From: JADLHS01 sp964553795
Lineage (GTDB): Bacteria > Verrucomicrobiota > Verrucomicrobiia > Limisphaerales > JADLHS01
Reading direction: 5' to 3'
DNA: 64,000 nt
Assembly (NCBI GenBank): GCA_964553795.1
Contig: CAZKMR010000003.1
Coordinates: forward strand, 1 to 64,000
Shown: positions 9,393 to 17,998 of the stretch, one piece after another
Numbering within the stretch: position 1 is the first letter of the stretch
How the letters are laid out: every line of letters begins with the position of its first letter
Position numbers and translations under genes: made by a program
The notes under the pieces: generated by a model
Databases searched by the model: none
Told to the model about the DNA's origin: nothing
What the model saw: the letters and a program-made list of their open reading frames with translations, nothing else

Positions 9393-10175
9393 ATGACGTC
9401 GTTGGCGCAAAGATTTGTTGGCGGATGTCTGAATGGTCTGGGCGGTTACGCGCTCATGGTCAAAGAGGCGCTGTTGTCTTTGTGCACATTCAAAGTCGCC
9501 TGGCGCGACCTCGCCCAGCACATTCACTTCATCGGCGTCAAATCTCAGCCCGTGGTGCTGGTCACCGGGGCCTTCACCGGTATGGTGCTGGCCGCGCAAG
9601 CTTACTATCAATTTCATCAGGTCAAAATGGACACCGCCACGCTGGCGCTCGTCGGCGTCTCCATGTGCAGTGAATTGGGCCCGGTATTGACCAGCTTGAT
9701 GGTCGCCGGCCGGGTCGGAGCGGCCATCGCGGCCGAAATCGGCACGATGCGCGTCACCGAACAAATTGATGCGCTCCGCACGCTGGCCACGCATCCGGTG
9801 GACTATCTGGTTGTGCCGCGACTGGTGGCGGCCGTGGTGGTGATGCCGATTCTGACGGCCGAAGCCGTCGCCATTGGCATCGCCGGCGGCTACACTGTGG
9901 GAGTGGGACTGCTGGGAATTGATCCCACGTATTCGTGGCACAACATGCTGCGTTACACCAGCATTGCGGATTACACCATCGGGTTGATCAAGTCGGTCAT
10001 TTTCGGCGGGATCATTGCCAGTATCGGCTGCTACAAAGGCATGTCTTGTCGCGAAGGCGCGGAAGGCGTCGGGCACGCTACGACGGAAGCGGTTGTGTTT
10101 GCCTCGATTTCAATCCTCATTGCGAACTTCTTTCTCACCCTCCTGCTGGGGCGGGTGTTCACCTTATATGATTGA
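9393..10175 (+). CDS. mlaE: MlaE-type lipid ABC transporter permease
   Basis: 260 residues, the usual MlaE/Ttg2B length when started at the ATG at 9393; a GTG at 9366 is an alternative. It has five to six hydrophobic segments and the family's conserved central region (ELGPVLTSLMVAGRVGAA followed by EIGTMRVTEQIDALRTLA). It is the inner-membrane permease of the Mla/MCE system that moves phospholipids between inner and outer membranes. Its last 8 nt overlap the start of the ATPase gene. No separate mlaB or mlaC gene is seen nearby. Confidence 0.93.
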   Translation: MTSLAQRFVGGCLNGLGGYALMVKEALLSLCTFKVAWRDLAQHIHFIGVKSQPVVLVTGAFTGMVLAAQAYYQFHQVKMDTATLALVGVSMCSELGPVLTSLMVAGRVGAAIAAEIGTMRVTEQIDALRTLATHPVDYLVVPRLVAAVVVMPILTAEAVAIGIAGGYTVGVGLLGIDPTYSWHNMLRYTSIADYTIGLIKSVIFGGIIASIGCYKGMSCREGAEGVGHATTEAVVFASISILIANFFLTLLLGRVFTLYD

Positions 10176-10899
10176 AGTTCGCGACTTAAAAAAACGGTTC
10201 GGCGCCCAACCCGTGCTGGATGGCGTGAGCTTTCAGATCGAAGAAGGCGAAGCACTCGTCATCATCGGGCGCAGCGGCGGCGGAAAGAGCGTGCTGCTGA
10301 AACACATCATCGGGTTGTTGCAACCCGACTCCGGCGCGGTCGTGATTGAGGGCGAAGACATCACGCGGATGGGCGAACGGGATTTGATCCGCGTGCGCAG
10401 CAAGTTCGGCATGGTGTTCCAGGGCGCGGCGCTGTTCGACTCGATGACCGTGGCGGAAAACGTGGCCTTTGCCTTCCGCCGCCAACGGAAATTCACGGAC
10501 AAGGAAATCGCGCATAAAGTCGCCGAAGCGCTGGACATGGTGGAGTTGCCCGGCATCGAGAAGAAGCGTCCATCCGAACTTTCCGGCGGCATGCGCAAGC
10601 GGGTGGGACTGGCTCGCGCCATCATTTACGAGCCGCAAATCCTGCTCTACGACGAACCGACGACCGGCCTCGACCCCATCGTCTCGGACAGCATTGACAA
10701 GTTGATCATTCGCGTGACGGAACGTCTGAAAGTCACCACGATTGTCGTCACCCACGACATGCGCAGCGCCCGGCGCGTCGGGCATCGGATTGTGATGCTG
10801 CACAATAAAAAGATTTACGCAACGGGCGACCCGGAAGATATTTTCACTTCAAACGATCCGGTCATCCGGCAATTTATTGACGGCGTGGCCGATCCTTGA
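10168..10899 (+). CDS. mlaF: MlaF-type ABC transporter ATP-binding protein
   Basis: 243 residues starting at the ATG at 10168 inside the end of mlaE. It carries a complete ABC ATPase set: Walker A GRSGGGKS (about 34-41), Q-loop FQG, signature LSGGMRKR (about 137), Walker B ILLYDEP with TTGLDP, and H-loop VVTHDM. The LSGGMRKR form and the MFQGAALFDSMTVAENV stretch are typical of MlaF/Ttg2A. It powers lipid transport with the preceding permease and following MCE protein. The 8-nt overlap implies translational coupling. Confidence 0.94.
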   Translation: MIEVRDLKKRFGAQPVLDGVSFQIEEGEALVIIGRSGGGKSVLLKHIIGLLQPDSGAVVIEGEDITRMGERDLIRVRSKFGMVFQGAALFDSMTVAENVAFAFRRQRKFTDKEIAHKVAEALDMVELPGIEKKRPSELSGGMRKRVGLARAIIYEPQILLYDEPTTGLDPIVSDSIDKLIIRVTERLKVTTIVVTHDMRSARRVGHRIVMLHNKKIYATGDPEDIFTSNDPVIRQFIDGVADP

Positions 10900-10907
10900 A
10901 TCAAATT

Positions 10908-11861
10908 ATGAATCAATCCTGGATTCAAATCAAAGTAGGCATCTTCCTGTTGTTGGGCCTCATTTTACTTGGGGCCCTGACGATTTTGTTCAGCCAGAGC
11001 GCGCCCTTCTACAAAGATTACTACGAACTGCAACTCATCTCCGGCAACGTCGGGGGCATCAAACCCGGCGCCAAAGTGCTGATGCGCGGTGTGCAGGTCG
11101 GCCATGTCAATGGCACGCGTCTGAATGAAGGCGGTCAGGACGTCACGATTGTGCTGAAGATTGAAGAGGGTCGCACGCTCTACAGCGACGCGCGATTTGA
11201 AATCGAGCAAGCCGGCTTTCTGGGCGACCAGTTTGTGGCGATTTATCCGACCAAAGACCTAGGCTACCCGCTGACGAATCAGGCGGTCGTCGTGGCCAAA
11301 CCGCCGTTCAACATGCAGGAGGCGGTCGCCGTCGCCACCGAGATGATCGTGAAGATCAGTCAAACCACCACGAACCTCAACGCCGCCGTCAGCGACGTGC
11401 GGCGGCTGGTGTTGACCGAGGAAAAGCTCGCCCACCTCGGCAATTCCCTCGAACGACTGAGTTTGATGATTGCCGAAGCCGAAGCCACGATCAACGGGCT
11501 GAACATGATGGTGAACAGCAACACCCAACCCGTCACCATGGCGGTCAGTAATTTGAATCAGTTCGCGGCCCAATTGCCGCCGCTGGCTGAATATGTCCAT
11601 TCCATCGTGCAGAGCAACGAAACCGAAATCACCACGGCAATTCGGAATCTGCAAGTCACCACCAGTTCATTGACGAATCTGATGGCGGGACTGGAAAGCG
11701 GGCACGGCGCAGCCGGGCGACTGTTGCGCGACGAAGAGTTGGCCGCCAACCTGAGCGCCCTCGCGCAGAATCTCGCCTTCACTTCCAGCAACCTCGCGTC
11801 GCGCGGCCTGTGGGGCATCCTGTGGAAACAGAAGAATCCGCCTAACTCCGACTGCAAATGA
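10908..11861 (+). CDS. mlaD: MlaD-type MCE-domain lipid-binding protein
   Basis: 317 residues from the ATG at 10908, 9 nt past the mlaF stop; a TTG at 10896 is possible. One N-terminal transmembrane anchor (about 7-28) is followed by an MCE domain (about 35-115) with GGIKPGAKVLMRGVQVG. Residues 130-310 are helical and Asn/Leu/Ser-rich, the coiled tail usual in longer MCE proteins. It is the periplasmic substrate-binding subunit of the Mla complex. The stop overlaps the next gene by 4 nt. Confidence 0.92.
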   Translation: MNQSWIQIKVGIFLLLGLILLGALTILFSQSAPFYKDYYELQLISGNVGGIKPGAKVLMRGVQVGHVNGTRLNEGGQDVTIVLKIEEGRTLYSDARFEIEQAGFLGDQFVAIYPTKDLGYPLTNQAVVVAKPPFNMQEAVAVATEMIVKISQTTTNLNAAVSDVRRLVLTEEKLAHLGNSLERLSLMIAEAEATINGLNMMVNSNTQPVTMAVSNLNQFAAQLPPLAEYVHSIVQSNETEITTAIRNLQVTTSSLTNLMAGLESGHGAAGRLLRDEELAANLSALAQNLAFTSSNLASRGLWGILWKQKNPPNSDCK

Positions 11862-12892
11862 TCGCCTCCATTTGGGTCATTCGCATCTTGTTCCTCGGAC
11901 TCTGCGTGCTCGCCGGACTGGCGCTGACCCAGGTGCGCCCCGACTTGTTCGGGCAACAAACCGGCGGACTCGCGGGCGGCTTCATTGGCTTCGGTTTCGG
12001 CGGACTCATGATCGCGCTGGACGAAATGCTGAAAGGCTTTTCGCTGCGCGCTTTTTCCGCGACGACTTTTGGCCTCGTGCTGGGACTGGTGGTGGCGCAA
12101 TTGATTGACCACTCCGGGTTGTTTGACCGGACGGATGAAGACGTCCGCTGGCTGGTGCGGCTCGCACTTTTTTTGGGCTTCAGCTACATCGGCATGGTGC
12201 TCGCCATGCGCAGCAACAAAGAAGATTTTTCGCTCATCATTCCCTACGTGCGCTTTTCCCGACGCGGCGACAAACCCGATAATTTGATTCTGTTGGACAC
12301 CAGCGCGGTCATTGACGGTCGCGTGGCGGATTTGCTCGAAGCCAACTTCATCGAAGGCATCATCGTCGTGCCGCGGTTTGTGTTGAAGGAATTGCAGCAG
12401 GTGGCGGATTCTCACGACGCCGTCAAGCGCGCGCGGGGCCGGCGCGGATTGGATATGTTGCAACGAATTCAAAAGAACCCGCGCAACGAGGTGAAAATTC
12501 ACGAAGGCGATTTCCCCGAGGAAACCGGTGTAGATGCCAAGCTGGTGCGGCTGGCGCGCAATCTCAACGCCAAGCTGTTCACCAACGACCACAATCTCGG
12601 CAAGGTCGCCGCGCTACAAAACGTGACCTGCCTCAATTTGCATGAACTGGCGCGCCTGTTGAAGCCCACGCTGTTGCCGGGTGAAGTGCTGACGCTCAAA
12701 ATCGTGCGCGAAGGCAAAGATAAAGGCCAGGGCGTTGCTTATTTGCCCGATGGCACGATGGTAGTTGTGAACCATGCGCAGTCGCATATCGGCCAGCAGG
12801 TGGAGGCGGCTGTGCAAAGCGTGATTCAAACTGGCGCGGGCGTCATTATCTTCGCCGATTTGCGCGAGGCCGCTTCCGGCAGTATGGGTTGA
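11858..12892 (+). CDS. YacL-like PIN-TRAM membrane protein
   Basis: 344 residues. The first 125 form four membrane helices; residues about 140-255 are a PIN nuclease domain (ILLDTSAVIDGR at the start, acidic residues in ETGVDAKLVRLA and TNDHNL); residues about 270-335 are a TRAM RNA-binding domain (LPGEVLTLKIVREGKDKGQGVAYLPDGTMV is split here by its Gly turns). This matches Bacillus YacL. Expected to act on RNA at the membrane, though targets are unknown. ATGA overlap with mlaD ties it to the lipid-transport operon, which is notable. Confidence 0.9.
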   Translation: MIASIWVIRILFLGLCVLAGLALTQVRPDLFGQQTGGLAGGFIGFGFGGLMIALDEMLKGFSLRAFSATTFGLVLGLVVAQLIDHSGLFDRTDEDVRWLVRLALFLGFSYIGMVLAMRSNKEDFSLIIPYVRFSRRGDKPDNLILLDTSAVIDGRVADLLEANFIEGIIVVPRFVLKELQQVADSHDAVKRARGRRGLDMLQRIQKNPRNEVKIHEGDFPEETGVDAKLVRLARNLNAKLFTNDHNLGKVAALQNVTCLNLHELARLLKPTLLPGEVLTLKIVREGKDKGQGVAYLPDGTMVVVNHAQSHIGQQVEAAVQSVIQTGAGVIIFADLREAASGSMG

Positions 12893-12894
12893 AT

Positions 12895-13119
12895 ATGGAA
12901 ATGATCACTGTTCACACTGCGTTGAACTCCGCGGATGCCAACTTGACCGCGTCGCGTCTTGAGGCCGCCGGGTTTCATCCGAGCATCAAGGGCGAACTCG
13001 CCTCGCTGACAATGGAGGGCTACGCGTTGGCAGCCGGTGGCATTCTGGTGCAAGTGCCCGACGCGGAGGCGGCGGAAGCGCACGAATTTCTCAACAGTCC
13101 CGTCCAACCGCTCGAATGA
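12895..13119 (+). CDS. DUF2007-family small protein
   Basis: 74 residues. It has the DUF2007 pattern: VHTALNSADANLTASRLEAAGF, then a short loop, then GGILVQVPDAEAAEAHEFL. DUF2007 is a small ferredoxin-like fold annotated as a putative prokaryotic signal-transducing protein; biochemical role unknown. The ATG at 12895 follows the PIN-TRAM stop by 2 nt, and its stop overlaps the next start by 4 nt, so it belongs to the same transcript. Confidence 0.8.
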   Translation: MEMITVHTALNSADANLTASRLEAAGFHPSIKGELASLTMEGYALAAGGILVQVPDAEAAEAHEFLNSPVQPLE

Positions 13120-14492
13120 ATGATAAATTGTCCCGCGCGCTGACCGCCCTGAAAAAACTTCTGCCTGGCGAAATCAAACTCGACTCCGCGACTTTGAAAA
13201 AATACGCCGGTGACAAATGGTTCGCCGCGCATCAGCCCGACGCGGTCGCCCTGCCCCGCTCCACCAAATCCGTGGCTACCATCATGGGCTTTGCCAACAA
13301 GCATCGCATCCCGGTCACGGCGCGCGGCGCGGGTTATGGTTACGTTGGCGGCTGCGTCCCGTTGCGCGGCGGCATTGTGCTGTCGTTGGAACGGATGAAT
13401 CGCATCCAGGAAATCAATCCCGGCGACTTTGTTGCCGTGGTGCAACCCAATGTCATCACGGCGGAGTTACAAGCGGCGGTCGAGCAGCAAAATTTGTTTT
13501 ATCCACCGGACCCGGCGAGCCGGGCGAACAATTCCATCGGCGGCAACATCGTTACCAATGCCGGCGGGCCACGCTGTTTGAAGTATGGCGTGACCCGCGA
13601 TTACGTGCTCGGATTGGAAGTCGTGCTCGCCAACGGCGCCATCGTGCGGCTGGGCGGGCGCACGCACAAAAACAAAACCGGCTTCGATCTGCATCGCTTG
13701 TTCGTCGGTTCGGAAGGACTGCTCGGCATTGTCACCGAGGCCACGTTGAAGTTGCTGCCGCGCCCGCCGTATCGCGCCAACCTCGCCATTGGATTCAGCT
13801 CCATGCGTCAGGCCGTGCGTACGTTGCACGCGATTCTCGGCGCGGGCTTTCTTCCGGCGGCGTTGGAACTCGCGGACGCTTTCACGCTGGCGGCGGCATA
13901 CCAACGCACCAAAAGCGAACGCCTTCGCGGCTGTCGCGCGCATCTCATTGTTGAGATTGACGGGCAACGCGACTCGGTGCGCGGCGAAATCAAAGCGCTG
14001 CAACGCCTCATCCGCGCGCAGCAACCGTTATTCGTTGAAATCGGGCTGGGCGACAAACAATGCGAGGCCGTTTGGCAGATTCGCCGCGAATTTTCCTATT
14101 CGCTCCGCGACACCGGCTTGACCAAGTTGAATCAAGACATTGTCGTGCCGCGCAGCCGCTTGGAGGATCTGTTTCGTTTTGCGGCGCGGTTGCAGAAGAA
14201 ACACCGATTGCAACTCGCCTGCTTCGGGCACGCTGGCGACGGCAACATTCACACAAACGTAATGGTGGATTTCACGCAAGCCGGCGCCAAAGAACGCAGC
14301 GAAGCTGCGTTGGACGATCTGTTCAAGCAAGTCCTGGCCTGGGGCGGCTCTATCACGGGCGAACACGGCATCGGTATCGCCAAGAAACGTTGGTGGCCGT
14401 TGGCGGTTTCCCGCGAGACGCGCGATTTGCACCGCACTGTCAAACGCGCGCTCGATCCCAATGCGATTTTGAACCCGGGAAAGTTTCTCTGA
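13116..14492 (+). CDS. FAD-linked oxidase, GlcD / D-lactate dehydrogenase type
   Basis: 458 residues. FAD-binding (PCMH-like) domain about 35-210, with NNSIGGNIVTNAGG and SEGLLGIVTEATLKLLP, then a FAD-oxidase C-terminal domain with CFGHAGDGNIHTNVMVD and SITGEHGIGIAKK, the conserved cofactor/substrate motifs of GlcD and D-lactate dehydrogenases. It likely oxidises a 2-hydroxy acid (glycolate or D-lactate) and passes electrons to the respiratory chain. No glcE or glcF is next to it, so a single-subunit role is possible. It is the last gene of the overlapping series from mlaE. Confidence 0.88.
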   Translation: MNDKLSRALTALKKLLPGEIKLDSATLKKYAGDKWFAAHQPDAVALPRSTKSVATIMGFANKHRIPVTARGAGYGYVGGCVPLRGGIVLSLERMNRIQEINPGDFVAVVQPNVITAELQAAVEQQNLFYPPDPASRANNSIGGNIVTNAGGPRCLKYGVTRDYVLGLEVVLANGAIVRLGGRTHKNKTGFDLHRLFVGSEGLLGIVTEATLKLLPRPPYRANLAIGFSSMRQAVRTLHAILGAGFLPAALELADAFTLAAAYQRTKSERLRGCRAHLIVEIDGQRDSVRGEIKALQRLIRAQQPLFVEIGLGDKQCEAVWQIRREFSYSLRDTGLTKLNQDIVVPRSRLEDLFRFAARLQKKHRLQLACFGHAGDGNIHTNVMVDFTQAGAKERSEAALDDLFKQVLAWGGSITGEHGIGIAKKRWWPLAVSRETRDLHRTVKRALDPNAILNPGKFL

Positions 14493-14514
14493 CCAACGTC
14501 ACTCCGCCGAAGCG

Positions 14515-14991
14515 TTACTCTTCGCCGTCGTAGTAGTCCGCCGGTTGCACCCGCACCGGCTTGGTGTGTCCCGGCAAACTCCACTTGTCGCTGTCCGGGT
14601 AGTAACACGCATCCGATGCCGGCGCATCGGTGATGAGGTGATAAATCATGTCCACCGCGCCGGTGTTCAGCAGTTGATGCGCTTCGCCGGGCGGATGCAT
14701 GATGCAATCGCCTTCGCGCACTTCGGCTTTGCCGCTGGGCGTGCGCACAACGCCGCGTCCCGTGATGATCTGATAATAAACCCAGCGGGCGGAATGCGCG
14801 CGATAGGGGCCGTTGGCCGCATGCGGCGGCAGGCGGACAAGTTTAATTTCAAACGGAAACTGCACGCCCGTCAGCCGATCGCCGTTGGTCTGGCGCAACG
14901 CCGTGAGCAGGTCCTGACTGAAGTGACGAAAGCGACCTTTGGGCGAGCGGGATTCCGTCACAGGCACGGCGGCGAGGTTGATTTTTTTCAT
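14515..14991 (-). CDS. Cupin-domain protein
   Basis: 158 residues. A single cupin barrel spans about 45-130: YYQIITGRGVVRTPSGKAEVREGDCIMHPPGEAHQL is interpreted here as the two cupin motifs, with G-D-x-x-x-x-P-P-G-x-x-H in motif 2; the fragment is named only by its key residues G, D, P, H. The N-terminal 40 residues carry a KGRFRHFSQDL segment. Cupins of this size are often sugar isomerases, dioxygenases or mere binders; no specific function can be given. It lies 23 bp after the roadblock-like gene and ends the nuoD series, converging on the FAD-oxidase gene. Confidence 0.7.
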   Translation of the reverse strand: MKKINLAAVPVTESRSPKGRFRHFSQDLLTALRQTNGDRLTGVQFPFEIKLVRLPPHAANGPYRAHSARWVYYQIITGRGVVRTPSGKAEVREGDCIMHPPGEAHQLLNTGAVDMIYHLITDAPASDACYYPDSDKWSLPGHTKPVRVQPADYYDGEE

Positions 14992-15014
14992 GCGGATGAC
15001 GGACGGCGGGCGGT

Positions 15015-15380
15015 TCAGGCAAACGTCAACGTTTGGAACTCGGTTAACATTTTTTCCAACGCCATGGGATCAACGTCGGCAACCTTGCGCGACAACACGA
15101 TGCCCAGAATGGCGCCTTGCGGATGCTGCACGCAATGCATGACGGTTTTCTCATGCGTCCAGGTCAATCGCGTCGGAGGCAGCCGCTGCGCGCTCAAAAC
15201 TTGGAACGTATCCGCCACCAATCGCCACGCCTGTTCCAGCGCGGCGGTCGAAAAATCCCGGGCTTCCACGTCGGTGAGAAACGTTTCATCCGGAAAGCGC
15301 ACCCCGCGGACCAACGCGCCGCGCAACGCCGGACTGGCGCGCAGCCAGGTGGCGATGGTGTCTTTAGCTTCGGCGCTCAT
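15015..15380 (-). CDS. Small roadblock-like hypothetical protein
   Basis: 121 residues, no signal peptide. The alternation of helix (AALEQAWRLVADTFQVL) and strands (RLTWTHEKTVMHCVQH, GAILGIVLSRK) followed by a C-terminal helix resembles a roadblock/LC7-like fold, as does the end of the protein encoded just upstream. It starts 8 bp after that gene stops, so the two are likely made together and may interact. The fold assignment is inference from pattern, not a recognised family. Confidence 0.6.
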   Translation of the reverse strand: MSAEAKDTIATWLRASPALRGALVRGVRFPDETFLTDVEARDFSTAALEQAWRLVADTFQVLSAQRLPPTRLTWTHEKTVMHCVQHPQGAILGIVLSRKVADVDPMALEKMLTEFQTLTFA

Positions 15381-15388
15381 GGGTATCG

Positions 15389-16510
15389 TTAAACGGCCTC
15401 GCGATGCGTTTTGACCAACACGCCGCGGTCGCTGGAAATCATGACCACCGCCCGCGTGCCGCCGCTTTGAATTTCGAGGCGATCAAAATCGCCGAGCGGC
15501 AAAATTTGCGCCAACCGCTGGCCGCGTTGCGAGGCGAACTCGAAAAAATTCACCCACACATCCACGTTGGGACATTGCCATTCGTAGATGACCTCCCCCT
15601 GCCCTGACAAAATCAACATCTCGTCCACGCGCGGTCGCCACGGCACGCCCGGCGGCAGGACGGGCGCCGGTTCATACCGCGGCAACGGCGCGGCGGGCGG
15701 GGGCGCTTTCTCCAGTTCTTGAATTTCCGCTGCGATAGCTTCTGCCTCGGGCGCTCCGGCGCTGGCGACCAGCGCTTCCTTGGCTTCGTCGCTTTTGCGC
15801 GCCGCTTCCATCAACAGGAATTCCCATGGCCCGGAAATTGTGCGACTCTCCGGTTCGCTGAACGGTTTGACGGCGAATTGCCCGCCGCCCAACGACAACA
15901 ATTGATTGAACGCGTCCTCGCCCGTGGTCGCCCCGACTTGTGCGTGCACAATCTGTCCGGTTTCGATGAAAATTTTTCCCGTCACCCGGGCGTTGGAGAT
16001 TTCCAGCACCGACGAACTGCGCGCCAGACATTCCATCTGGATGACGTCCTGCAAGCCCACTTTGCGCAACACGCCGCGAAAACCTTCCTCGGGGCGGAGT
16101 TTTACCAACTCGTTGAGCACGCCATACAGACTTTGCCAGCCGGCCGGGTTCGTGGGTTTTTCCAGGAACAACTCCGCGCCGTTGCTCAGGCAGGCCGCCC
16201 GATATTTTTCCGTCGCGTAACCGGTGAGCACGACTTTCTGCACGTTGGGATGCCCGCGGTTGAGCATCGACAACATTTGAATGCCGTCCATGACGCCCAT
16301 TTGCACGTCAATCACCGCGAGGTCCACGGCATGATTTTGGAGAATGTTGAACGCGCGACTGGGATTCTCCGCGGTCAACACTTCCCAATGCCCCTCGCTG
16401 AGCACGCTCATCAACTCGCGCACCGTCTGGAGGAAGGTCGCATCGTCATCCACGAACAGCACGTGCCGCACGGCGGCAGTGCCGGGTTGGGGTGAATCAT
16501 TCGTGGTCAT
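15389..16510 (-). CDS. Response regulator with PATAN and C-terminal roadblock-like domains
   Basis: 373 residues from the ATG at 16510. The receiver domain (about 15-130) has acidic pocket DDD at 21-23, phosphoacceptor Asp68 in AVIDVQMG, and LEKPT for the conserved Lys. Residues about 135-240 form a PATAN/DUF4388-like domain (GLQDVIQMECLARSSSVLEI, GKIFIETGQIVHAQVG). A Pro/Ala-rich linker (about 265-295) leads to a final domain (about 300-373: GQGEVIYEW, LPLGDFDRLEI, RGVLVKTH) with a roadblock-like strand pattern. There is no DNA-binding output; it probably signals through protein contacts, as in gliding/polarity modules with Mgl-type GTPases. Partner unknown. Confidence 0.85.
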   Translation of the reverse strand: MTTNDSPQPGTAAVRHVLFVDDDATFLQTVRELMSVLSEGHWEVLTAENPSRAFNILQNHAVDLAVIDVQMGVMDGIQMLSMLNRGHPNVQKVVLTGYATEKYRAACLSNGAELFLEKPTNPAGWQSLYGVLNELVKLRPEEGFRGVLRKVGLQDVIQMECLARSSSVLEISNARVTGKIFIETGQIVHAQVGATTGEDAFNQLLSLGGGQFAVKPFSEPESRTISGPWEFLLMEAARKSDEAKEALVASAGAPEAEAIAAEIQELEKAPPPAAPLPRYEPAPVLPPGVPWRPRVDEMLILSGQGEVIYEWQCPNVDVWVNFFEFASQRGQRLAQILPLGDFDRLEIQSGGTRAVVMISSDRGVLVKTHREAV

Positions 16511-16594
16511 GAATAATTTGTCAGACGCGCGATATTGAGTCGCACTTGGACCGAAAAGTGAAGTGAATTCCTCCCCCATGAACGGAAATGCGGG

Positions 16595-17980
16595 TCAGCG
16601 CGCGCTGAGAATGGTTTGTAATCCCGCCTCCGCCGTTTGTTGCACCCACCGATTTTTGTCGCTCAACATCCCCTGTAACGCGGGCACACTCGCCGGGGAA
16701 CGCAGGCGCACAATCGCTTCCACCGCCGCCAGCCGCACTTCTTCGTCGGTATCGCGCAACAGATTTTGCAGATGTTGAAAGACGTGATCGCCCGCCTGGC
16801 CAAACACACTCGTCGGCGCGGCGGTCAACAACTCGCTGGCGCTCCGGCCCGTGATGCGCCGCAACACCGCCGCGGCGGCGAATTGTACCGCGGAATCCCG
16901 ATGCCGCATCGCCTCGCGCAACTGCGGCACGAGCGCCTGCACGCGCGGCGAACGCTCCCAGTACGGATCAAGCATGCTAAGCGCGCGGGACGCGGCTTGA
17001 CGCACACCCATGTGTTCGTCCACCAATGCCAGGACCAAATTCTCAATGACGCCTTCGTCGCCCGCGCCGACCCGGCCAATGGCATCCACCGCGTTCTGCC
17101 GCACCTCCTGATCGCGGTCGTGCAACAGACTCATCACCGTTTCCAGCGCGCTGCGGTCGCCTAACCGGCCCAGCGCCTCGGCCAGCGCGGCTCGCACTTC
17201 CCATTCCCGATCGTTGACCAGCGGTTGCAACGATTTCACCGCTTCTTTATCGCCCAATTCACCCAGCGCCGTGATCACCGCCACGCGCACGTTGCGATCC
17301 CGGTCTTTGAGCGCCGCCACCAATCCCGATAACGCCTGTACGTCGCCCAATCGCGCCAACCCGCTGGCCGCCGCCGAACGCACCATGCCCTCGGCATCCT
17401 TGAGCGCGGTCAGCAACGGCTTGAGGCTGCTCGGGTCGCCCACATCCGCCAACGCATGCGCCGCCGCGACGCGCCGTTCGTAGCTGCCGCCGCGCAACAC
17501 CGCCGCCAAGGCGCTCACCGCCGCCGTGCCAAACATTGTCACCCGCTTGAAATCGCCGCAGGCAACGTAAAACGGAATTTGTTCACCCATCGTGCGCGGT
17601 GCCCAACCCAACGCGCGCAACGCCTGGGCCGCGTGATATTGCACCCCCGGTGTGCCGCGCAACAACACCGCCACCAGCGGATCAATCACCGAAGCGTCCC
17701 CGCGTTTCTTCAACGCCTGGGCCGCCATCTCCTGAACCGTGTCGCTGTGGTCGCGCAACGCACTGATCAATGGCTTGAGCACGCGGCGGTCTTCCAAATC
17801 ACTCAACGCCGCCACCACCTCCACGCGCACGGCCGGCTCGTCGTCCTGCAACGCCTCGCTCAGCACGTCAATCGCCTCCGGCTCCTTCAGCGCGCGAATC
17901 CGCTGCACCGCTTCCAAGCGCTTTTGCGGCGCCTCGGACTTCAACCCGCGCTGGGCCAACCAGAGTTTGGTTCGTAGCAT
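16595..17980 (-). CDS. HEAT-repeat protein
   Basis: 461 residues made almost wholly of about a dozen HEAT/PBS-lyase-type repeats of about 31 residues (pattern: D...VR..A..ALG.LGD..A...L...L.D). There is no signal peptide or membrane segment, so a cytoplasmic scaffold is likely. It sits 18 bp after nuoD and 84 bp before the PATAN response regulator, all on one strand. HEAT-repeat proteins of this kind bind protein partners; in this place it could link the response regulator to a target, but that is inference. Confidence 0.88.
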   Translation of the reverse strand: MLRTKLWLAQRGLKSEAPQKRLEAVQRIRALKEPEAIDVLSEALQDDEPAVRVEVVAALSDLEDRRVLKPLISALRDHSDTVQEMAAQALKKRGDASVIDPLVAVLLRGTPGVQYHAAQALRALGWAPRTMGEQIPFYVACGDFKRVTMFGTAAVSALAAVLRGGSYERRVAAAHALADVGDPSSLKPLLTALKDAEGMVRSAAASGLARLGDVQALSGLVAALKDRDRNVRVAVITALGELGDKEAVKSLQPLVNDREWEVRAALAEALGRLGDRSALETVMSLLHDRDQEVRQNAVDAIGRVGAGDEGVIENLVLALVDEHMGVRQAASRALSMLDPYWERSPRVQALVPQLREAMRHRDSAVQFAAAAVLRRITGRSASELLTAAPTSVFGQAGDHVFQHLQNLLRDTDEEVRLAAVEAIVRLRSPASVPALQGMLSDKNRWVQQTAEAGLQTILSAR

Positions 17981-17998
17981 GATCGCAGTTCCAATCTC

